A stretch of 64,000 nucleotides of DNA, taken from positions 5,580,001 to 5,644,000 of the forward strand of contig JAUKUA010000002.1 in NCBI GenBank assembly GCA_030549175.1, read 5' to 3'. Each line of letters starts with the position of its first letter. Position 1 is the first letter of the stretch. The position numbers and the translations under genes were made by a program. This DNA is from Lasiosphaeris hirsuta. Lineage: Eukaryota > Ascomycota > Sordariomycetes > Sordariales > Lasiosphaeriaceae. The notes under the pieces are model-generated. The model did no database searches. It was not told where the DNA came from and was given only the letters and a program-made list of their open reading frames with translations. Of the stretch, positions 56,419-64,000 are shown piece after piece.

Positions 56419-57777
56419 GTTGAATCTACAGTTATTCTACACGATTTGTTGACGTGCCGCGAGCGCGATCGAGTGTGGTCAAAATAAGGTAGAATGCGCC
56501 GCCGGATTTAAATCAACGTGTCCGGAAACAGGTTGGCCTGGGGGGAGTGATGGAGGGAGTGGCTTGCATCAGAAGCTTGTGGCCTGGCACCATTATTACA
56601 AATGTTCCTTTGAACGAGTCAGGAGCCGCGTTGGATGCCCGGCTTCCTACTGTGCCGTCGGTGCCATATTCTCACCCAGCTCTTGCCACCTCAGATTCCG
56701 AGATTTTTACCCCAAACCCCTCAACTCCACATCTCAGGTCGCACACGCAGCATTTTTTTTCTTGAGAGAGCTTGTTCCCTCGCCAAGGAGGCTTGCTTGG
56801 CCGCGGATCATGGATCCTGGTGCCACATCATGCAAGTGCCGGGAGCTAAAGATGCTTATCCCCTTCCCCTTGCCCCTTCTCCCTTCCCCCATCCACGGAG
56901 ACCCATACATGGCCCTGCTATTCCTGCCGTGCCGGTGTTGATCGGCACCAGGAATTTCTCAGACGAGAAGGCGCATCCATAGCGAATGTTGCCAGCAGGG
57001 GGATTCTCGCACTCTCGCAACTGATCCCCGCCAGAAAGTCCCTAAACACGCTAGCCAGCACACCCTTCACCCCTCCCCTATTGATTCCGTGCATATCGAC
57101 CCCTGCAGCACCGCCATCCCCTCAATCTAACGCTTCACTGACCGCTCATACTGCATCCCGCTCAGCCTGGTGCGGTTATTCCCGGAACACACCAACGGCC
57201 ACATCCTGTCGCTTGTCTCGAGTCTGATTGACCAGCAAGGCATAGCCCCTACTTTTGAGCATCTCAGCACGCCTGCAGGATGCCGCACGTTTTGGCCGGA
57301 TATCCGGGGGGGGGGCCTGCCTATATCAAGCACGCAAAGGCAGCCACCCATACCTCAGCGAGAAGAACGTGGTATTGCAGTGCTACTTCAGTCGACTCCG
57401 CGATAGGAGAAGGCTGTTGTCATGGTAGGAGCTGACTCAAACCCCTATAGTGGTAACTAGCGCGCCAGGGTGGAAGAGGCCGATCAGATTGTGTCAGACG
57501 GGCATCGATCGGATTATGCCAGCTAGGCAGCGTGTTCAAGTTACACTCACTCAATTTTCACGCAATACTGTCTTCTTTTGGTATGTAGGTTATTTTCTAC
57601 GCCAGGAACCCAATGGCAAATGTCTGGCTTCGGGGCTACCCCCGGTCCGAGATCCTCTAGGAACTCGGAGTTACCACTTTTTCAGTATCCACGTTCAGAC
57701 CGAATTACTTGCAGCGCGCGTCAGACTGACCGACATACATACAGCACCGACACAACGAGAAACACACATCATGGAAA
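56419..57777. other. Intergenic region upstream of the regulator gene
   Basis: About 1.36 kb. It should hold the regulator promoter and the 3' flank of the hydrolase gene. Short frames show no domain; a G-run occurs near 57306-57315. No gene was recognised. Confidence 0.4.
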
Positions 57778-59067
57778 CTAGACCAAAGCTTCCCGTTCAA
57801 CACCCCACACCTTGTCCAGCCAATGAAATGTCCTTTGCGCCGAGTATGCAAACGCGCCCACTTTGGCCTGCAACCCTCCGAACGCGATCTCCGTCGCCAC
57901 CCATTTCTCCTTGTTCTTGCTCCCCAGCGACTCATACAGCCTATCCGTCGTCGTCTTTGGATCGTAGTACCAGCTCGCCGCCGCGCCCGTGACGAGCGTC
58001 GGACACTTGACATCAGCTAGGTACTCCGACTCGTCCTTTCTACGGAGCGTATATGCCTCGACGGTGCGCATGATGGCCGCCTCCGATGTCTCACCCGTCA
58101 CCCAGCGCATGTGGTTGAACTCCCAGCGAGCCTGGAACGCCAGCCGTTGCAGCAGCCTAAGCATCCCATCAAACAGCCAGCCGGGGACCCAGCCGCCCAC
58201 GAAGCCCTGGTACAGTGGCCCCGGCATGCGCCCACCGGCATAGGTCGCCAGGTCATAGAAGCTATCAATGCACACGCACGCCGTGAAGCGGGAGTCGGCG
58301 GCTGCCCGCAGCGCGAAATACCCGCCCATGGAAGCCCCGGCGATGGCGACGTGGTCGAGGTCGAGGTTGAGGTCGGGATGGGCCGTGGCAAAGGCGAAGA
58401 GGTGGTCAAGCACCCGGCTCGTGACCGACTCCCAGTCAGGTCGCATTGGCAGCTTATCGCGCCGCAACACGATGCCTTGGCCCGGCCCCTCAAAGGTGAG
58501 CACCGCATAGCCAATGTCGGGACCGTAGGCGCCGTTGATGAAGTAGATCTCCTCCTGCGTCGAGTCGCCGCCTCCGGAGTTGATGAGGATCGGGGTCTTC
58601 TGCCCACCCGGCAGCCGCTTCGACTCATGGGGCAGGTAGAGGTACCCAGGCAGGGTCAGGCCGTCTTCGTAGGGAATGTCCAGGAAGAAGGTTTTGCCGT
58701 CACGGTACTGGATGCCCACGCGGAAGTTGGCAATGGCACGTTCCAGCGTTGGCAGCACACGCGCATCTTGGCCAATGGCGCCTTCGTTCAACATGAACTG
58801 CGCCGCTCGCAGGTAGTTGGATGACCGTAAGTAGCCACGGCGTGCACCGATCCTATCGCCGGCCTCTTGGCACTCGCGCCCAATGCGCTCAGCGACCTCG
58901 CCGGCTTCGAGAAAAGCACGGTACCAGCTCTCTGGATCCCCGTCACGAATCTTGCCCGCAGCCTCGAGCGCCTCGCCGATCTCAGCACCTTCATGGGGCG
59001 CCATGGCGATCAACCGGAGGTACTCGAAGTTGAAAAAGTCGCCCTTGAAGAATTTGTGCATGGACAT
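57778..59067 (-). CDS. Ayg1-type alpha/beta hydrolase
   Basis: A single exon of 429 aa, starting MSMHKFFKGDFFNFEYLRL. Ayg1/Yg1-type hydrolases shorten or release polyketides; the best-known one acts in DHN-melanin synthesis. The alpha/beta core shows ILINSGGGDST (oxyanion region), the nucleophile elbow GASMGG with Ser246, and CVCIDSFYD. In typical members the acid and His of the triad lie in a GAAD-like turn and an HCQ-like loop. Here these positions read GAAASWYYDP and GGLQAKVGA, so both residues may be missing (alignment from memory). An in-frame upstream ATG at 59277 would add 70 residues; the ATG at 59067 fits the family start MxxHKxFKGDFF. It is divergent from the PKS gene. Confidence 0.9.
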   Translation of the reverse strand: MSMHKFFKGDFFNFEYLRLIAMAPHEGAEIGEALEAAGKIRDGDPESWYRAFLEAGEVAERIGRECQEAGDRIGARRGYLRSSNYLRAAQFMLNEGAIGQDARVLPTLERAIANFRVGIQYRDGKTFFLDIPYEDGLTLPGYLYLPHESKRLPGGQKTPILINSGGGDSTQEEIYFINGAYGPDIGYAVLTFEGPGQGIVLRRDKLPMRPDWESVTSRVLDHLFAFATAHPDLNLDLDHVAIAGASMGGYFALRAAADSRFTACVCIDSFYDLATYAGGRMPGPLYQGFVGGWVPGWLFDGMLRLLQRLAFQARWEFNHMRWVTGETSEAAIMRTVEAYTLRRKDESEYLADVKCPTLVTGAAASWYYDPKTTTDRLYESLGSKNKEKWVATEIAFGGLQAKVGAFAYSAQRTFHWLDKVWGVEREALV

Positions 59068-59966
59068 TGTGAACGTGTGGGCGGATGCGCGTGAAGGCAA
59101 GGGGGGGTGGGGGGTAATGAGCAATCGTGCGAAAGTGGTGTTGAGGAAGGCTGGGCTTGCACTGTCTTGAATTCCACTGTCATATCGGGCAGGTATAAGA
59201 ATCAAGTGCAGAAGTTCCGAGTACGTACTCCCTCGCGTCAGCCTGTCCTCATATGAAGCCATCACAAGGTAACACAATGAGCCGCTTAGTCGGTCAAAGT
59301 ACCTATTTTAAAACTGCAATCCAACGGGGTCGGCTGATGCACTAACCTCCGTCAATACCCCCCGACCACCACCGGCATGCGCGCGTAGTCTTCGGCTCAT
59401 GCCTGCTTATCCCCGTACGCCTTTCCCCATCTTCTCAGACGGGCTTGCCCACCGATCCCGAGCGGCGCAGCGCATATCGGCGGTAGCGACGTTGCTTTTC
59501 GGCGTGGATCTTGACGCCATCCCGGTACCCACCGACCAGGATGTAAATGCAAAAAGAAGCTTGCATTACCACCGGCGAGACTCAGCTGCGCCTTGCTACG
59601 GCCTTTGCAGGAGGTCGGCCACATCGGTGGCGACATACTCTCCCTTACTCCTAGGCTGGACACCGCGACGGCTACTGTTGGCTCCGAAGTAGTCCTCCTG
59701 AACGGGTAAACAATGCGTTGGATACGAGTAAAGGAGGATGGGAGAAGTGGGAGGAGGGCTAGACTCCACCGCTGATTTGAAACAGTGCTGCCTGTAGGCA
59801 ATTTGCTCCTGCTCAAGCGACGACAAAGGGGAAGTATCAAGACAGAGATATAGTATCGCTTAAGATAAGGGTCACCCCACAAGCCATTGCCAGGCCGACT
59901 GCCCGTCATCTCACATCTCGCCACCCTTCCTACCAAAACCCTTCCTCTACCATTACCGTAACCGCA
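59068..59966. promoter_or_regulatory. Divergent promoter region, hydrolase and PKS genes
   Basis: 899 bp between two divergent start codons. CT-rich sequence before 59967 suggests the PKS leader. A TCG-N7-CGA arrangement lies at 59477-59489; the AflR spacing would be N5. No operator is claimed. Confidence 0.45.
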
Positions 59967-62900
59967 ATGGCCTACTCTCACCCACCCAACGAGCCTATCG
60001 CCATCATCGGCAGCGGCTGCAGGTTCCCAGGCAATGCCACCTCGGCTCACAAACTCTGGGACCTCCTGTGTGAGCCGTGCGACCTTAGCAAGCAGGTCCC
60101 CTCGTCGCGCTACAATGCCGCCGCCTTCTACCATCCTGATGGTGAGCACCACGGCGCCAGCAATGTGACCAGGGCCTACTTCCTCGAGCAGGACCCGCGG
60201 CTGTTTGACTCGGTCTTCTTCAACATCGCTCCCCGCGAGGCTGAGGCCATCGATCCCCAGCAGCGACTCCTCCTCGAGACAGTCTACGAGGCCATGGAGT
60301 CGGCGGGCCTCGGGCTCAGCACTCTCCGCGGCAGTGCCACGGGTTGCTACGTGGGCGTCATGACGGGCGACTTCGCCGAGGTTGTGACGCGCGACCCCGA
60401 GACGTTCTCGCAGTACATGGCGACGGGAACATCGCGGGCCCTCATCTCGAACCGGGTTTCGTACATCTTTGATTGGCACGGCCCATCCATGACTATCGAC
60501 ACGGCGTGTTCATCTAGTCTCGTTGCCGTCCACTTAGCCGTCCAGAGCCTGCGTAGTGGCGAGAGCACCGTGGCGTGTGCCGCGGGGTCGAATTTGATTT
60601 TGAATCCCGATAGCTTCATCGGTGAGACCAGCTTGCATATGCTTTCGACCGAAGGCCACTCCAAGATGTGGGATGCTTCGGCAAATGGGTGCGTAACTCC
60701 TGGTTGTTTGAAAGCAACCCTTTTCGATACCGTCAGGACTTGGAGTCAGACAACTAGCGTTGGACTGATTCCGAAATATGTCCCGAGCCTTAGTATCCAA
60801 TGAGAATAATATTGACTTTTGGCAAGGTATGCCCGTGGCGAAGGCGTCGCAGCCGTCATTCTCAAGACGCTATCCAAAGCTCTCGAAGACGGTGACCGGA
60901 TCGACGCCTTGATAAGAGAGACAGGGGTGAACCAGGACGGCCGGACCCAAGGAATCACCCTCCCTAGTCCGGAAGCCCAGGCGGCGTTGATCCGATCGAC
61001 ATATCGCCGGGCGGGCCTAGACCTGGCCAAGTCCTCCGATCGTTGCCAGTACTTCGAGGCACACGGGACCGGAACACAGGCCGGTGACCCTCGAGAAGCC
61101 TCTGCCATCAACCAGGCGTTCTTCCCCAAGACTCTGGAGAGGGGAACCGAGAACCAGAAGCTCTACGTCGGATCTATCAAAACCGTCGTTGGGCACACCG
61201 AGGGCTGTGCCGGTGTTGCTGGTTTGCTGAAGGTTGCCTTGGCGCTGAAGCACAAGACTATCCCACCTAACCAGCATTTTTCGAAGCTCAACCCCAGCGT
61301 AGAGCCGTCGTATGGCAACCTCTCGATCCCAACAACACTCACGCCCTGGCCAGCTCCCACAGCCGGCAGCGTCCTCCGGGCCAGTGTCAACAGCTTCGGT
61401 TTTGGTGGCACCAACTCGCACGCTGTCCTCGAGAGCTACCAGCCCGAGATACACGACTTGGGCCCCTGGGGCCGTAAGACCAAGAAGCTGCTTGCCGCGA
61501 GTCTAACACCGCTCGGCAAGGACTTCACGCCTCTTCCGGTTCTGTTGTCTGCCAACTCCGGCCCGGCGCTGGTGGCTATGGCGAAGAGATATGTTGATCA
61601 CATGGCTGCCGATGAAGCTACATCACTGCATGCGCTGGCCACGACTCTCCAAGCCCGGCGCTCGGTGCTGCCGTTCAAAATATCATTCTCTGGCGGTACG
61701 CGGGCCGCCATCCTCGGTGAGATGAACGCAGCACTCGCCAAAGCAGCCACGCCATCCGATTTCGGGATACGCGCTGCGACACCGACGGGCTCACCAACGA
61801 TCCTTGGGATCTTCACGGGGCAGGGCGCGCAGTGGCCGACGATGGGCGCCAGCCTAATGCGGCACAGCCCCCTATTCCGTCGCACGATCGCGGCGCTCGA
61901 CGACGCACTGCAGTCTCTTCCCGATGGTCCTGCTTGGCGGTTGGCAGATGAGCTGACAGCATCCCCGAAGCAGTCCCGAGTGCGCGAGGCTGCCGTCTCT
62001 CAGCCCGCGTGCACAGCGCTGCAGGTTGCGCTGGTTGACCTGATCTCCGCGGCCGGTGTTACGTTTGGTACTGTGGTGGGACACTCGTCGGGCGAAATTG
62101 CAGCGGCGTATGCGGCGGGCTTCATCTCGGGGACTGATGCTGTGCGCATTGCGTACTACCGCGGTCTGCATGCCAAGTTAGCTACTGGTCAAGGAGGGGA
62201 GAAGGGGTCTATGATGGCTGTTGGACTGAGCATTGATGATGCGACCGAGTTCTGCAACTCGACATCGGAGCTAAAGGGCCGAGTAGCGGTGGCGGCGAGC
62301 AACGCCCCGGGCAGTGTGACACTTTCCGGGGATTTTGATGCTGTGCACTGCGCCAAGGCGTCTCTTGATCGCGACAGCGTGTTCAATCGTGTGTTACAGG
62401 TCGATACGGCATACCACTCGCATCACATGGCGCCCTGCGCAGAACCATATTTGGCATCCTTGAGGGCGTGCCAAATCCACGTAAGCAAGCCGAAACCTGG
62501 CTGCACATGGATCTCGAGTGTCCACTCCGGCATGGAGGTATCGTGGGACCAGATGAAGGAAGAGCTCGTAGGTCCATATTGGAGAGACAACATGGCGCAG
62601 GCAGTGCTCTTCTCCCAGGCCGTCGAGGCAGCGGTTGGCCGAGCCAAAAGTGCCGATACCTCCGCCTTCGCCTTGGAGGTTGGTCCGCACCCGGCTCTCA
62701 AGGGCCCGGCATTGCAAACTATCAAGGCCGTACTTGGGAACAAAATCCTGTATGAAGGCGTTCTAGACAGGAAGCGAGACGACGTGTCCGCCTTTTCCGG
62801 CGCGCTCGGCACACTGTGGACGCAGGTCGGCTTGGACGCCGTTGACTTCACCGGGTACTCTTCTGCTTTCGACGAGAGTGCCGTGGCGGAGTCCCGTAGA

Positions 62901-64000
62901 GTCGCACTTGCACCTGCGGTAGCAAACCTTCCCGCTTACCCCTGGGAGCACCGTCTTCTATACCGAGAGTCTCGCATCAACAAACAGCTGCGCTCGCGCC
63001 GCGACCCGCCTCACGAGCTTCTCGGTACGCGGACCCCTGACGACAGCGAACATGAACCGCGTTGGCGCAACATCTTGAAGCCAGATGAGCTCCCCTGGCT
63101 GCGTGACCATCGTATCCAGGGCCAGATAATCGTGCCGGGTGCGGCGTACTGCGTGATGGCGCTCGAGGCTGCGGCGGCAGTAGGGAGAGCCAGGGGTGAG
63201 CATATCCACATGGTCGAACTTCGAGACCTCGAGATTATTAGAGCCATCTCCCTAGAGGATGGATCCGAAGGGTCTGAGACGCTATTCTCACTCAAAACAC
63301 TGGATCTCGGCGCCAGTAGCCGCAGCGAGCATATTACAGCCGACTTCTCCTTGAGTGCGGCCGCGGTTGAGGATGGCATCATGCGTCGTGTCTGTACAGG
63401 CCGTTTGCAAATCCATCTTGCTGCGGACGCCGCTCCCTCGGTTCAAACTGCGGTGCAGGCGCAGGACCAAGCGGGACTCCTGCCGATGAACATCGATCGG
63501 TTTTACAACGCCCTTGGTGACCTCGGGCTTGGTTATACCGGCTCGTTCCGGGCGCTGTCGTCTTTGGAGCGCACCATGGACCGGGCCGCTGGCGTGATCG
63601 TAGTCGGTGAAGAAGGGAGAACTCTTCCGGTGCATCCGACCTGGCTGGACGCTAGCTTCCAGACGGTGTTTGCGGCCTTCGCCGCCACTAACGACGATTC
63701 CTTGTGGACAGCATTTTTGCCGACAAAAATAGGGTTGTTGAGATGGTTTCCTTCGTTGCCTGCTGCGTCAACGGCGACGGCGACGGCGGCGGAGATGACC
63801 GTCGACTCGTACATTGCTTCGTTTGAGCCAGCTTCGAGGTCATCGATGCCAAGGATCACGGCCGATCTGGATATTCTCGACGGCGAGACCGGCGAAAGAA
63901 GCGTCGAGATTCATGACTTGACCATGACGGCCTTCTTGCCCGTCACGGCCAAAGATGATAGGCATGTCTTTCAGCGCACAGTATGGATGCAGGACATTCT
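59967..64000 (+). CDS. Reducing-type iterative type I polyketide synthase, 3' end beyond window
   Basis: Exons in view are 59967-60688 and 60827 to past 64000. The ketosynthase starts [14 protein letters not shown]; its active-site Cys181 is in DTACSSS, and the two His motifs are EAHGTGT and KTVVGHTEG. The acyltransferase follows with FTGQGAQW and the serine motif GHSSGE. The dehydratase has the His in [11 protein letters not shown] and the Asp in [10 protein letters not shown]. The KS-AT-DH order without an N-terminal SAT domain marks a highly or partially reducing synthase; methyltransferase, ER, KR and ACP domains would lie beyond the window. The intron at 60689-60826 (138 nt) is longer than most here. 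No break is seen. The neighbouring hydrolase, regulator, EthD and MFS genes form the rest of the probable cluster. Confidence 0.95.

Noticed and set aside
59477..59489. TCG-N7-CGA as an AflR-type binding site
   Set aside because: The known AflR spacing is N5, and a single match in 0.9 kb is expected by chance.
59397..60479. A 360-codon open frame on the minus strand
   Set aside because: It lies opposite the PKS start and its promoter, is rich in Arg/Gly/Val without a domain, and the plus strand carries clear ketosynthase motifs there.
1..64000. tRNA, rRNA, CRISPR or intact transposon
   Set aside because: None was recognised on either strand by eye; a tRNAscan, Infernal and RepeatMasker run would be needed to exclude small or degraded ones.

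Overview
The window is nuclear DNA of a filamentous ascomycete, most likely a Sordariomycete close to the Sordariales/Chaetomiaceae. The signs are gene-dense GC-rich DNA, introns of about 50-115 nt with GTRNGY donors and CTRAC/CTGAC branch points, and gene families typical of Pezizomycotina. No rRNA, tRNA, CRISPR array or intact transposon was recognised. All exon structures were read by eye.

Layout. 1-7.8 kb: four housekeeping genes: GCV2 (glycine decarboxylase P protein, cut by the window edge), a 50-aa TOM5, a NUP54/NUP57-type nucleoporin and the complex I subunit NDUFA8. 7.8-13.4 kb: no recognisable gene; the last kilobase looks like a CT-rich leader. 13.4-19 kb: a secreted CAP/PR-1 protein with a Pro-Ala-Glu spacer, then two orphan genes in tandem, one built from 12 hexapeptide repeats and one with a VQAAA repeat. 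20.7-37.5 kb: conserved genes: SPATA20/DUF255 protein, dynein light intermediate chain, BAX-inhibitor-1 protein, septin Cdc11, PROPPIN Hsv2, spliceosomal Ist3/RBMX2 and ceramide synthase Lag1. 38.7-50.7 kb: cell-surface and accessory genes: a kelch membrane protein, a secreted apple-like Ser/Thr-rich protein, an uncharacterised gene broken by one nonsense codon, DUF1772 and DUF2306 membrane proteins, and a small KEX2-type secreted protein.

51.7-64 kb: a probable polyketide biosynthetic gene cluster, cut by the right edge. It holds an MFS exporter, an EthD-domain protein, a Zn2Cys6 regulator, an Ayg1-type alpha/beta hydrolase and, divergent from the hydrolase, a reducing-type polyketide synthase (KS-AT-DH visible). 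The expected logic is that the regulator switches on the genes, the synthase builds a chain, the hydrolase (if catalytic) releases or trims it, the EthD protein may help shape it, and the MFS protein exports it. The product cannot be predicted from what is visible.

Several genes here are easily missed or mis-modelled: TOM5 (three tiny exons), the last exon of the DUF2306 gene, and a nucleoporin intron that is a multiple of three with no stop codon.
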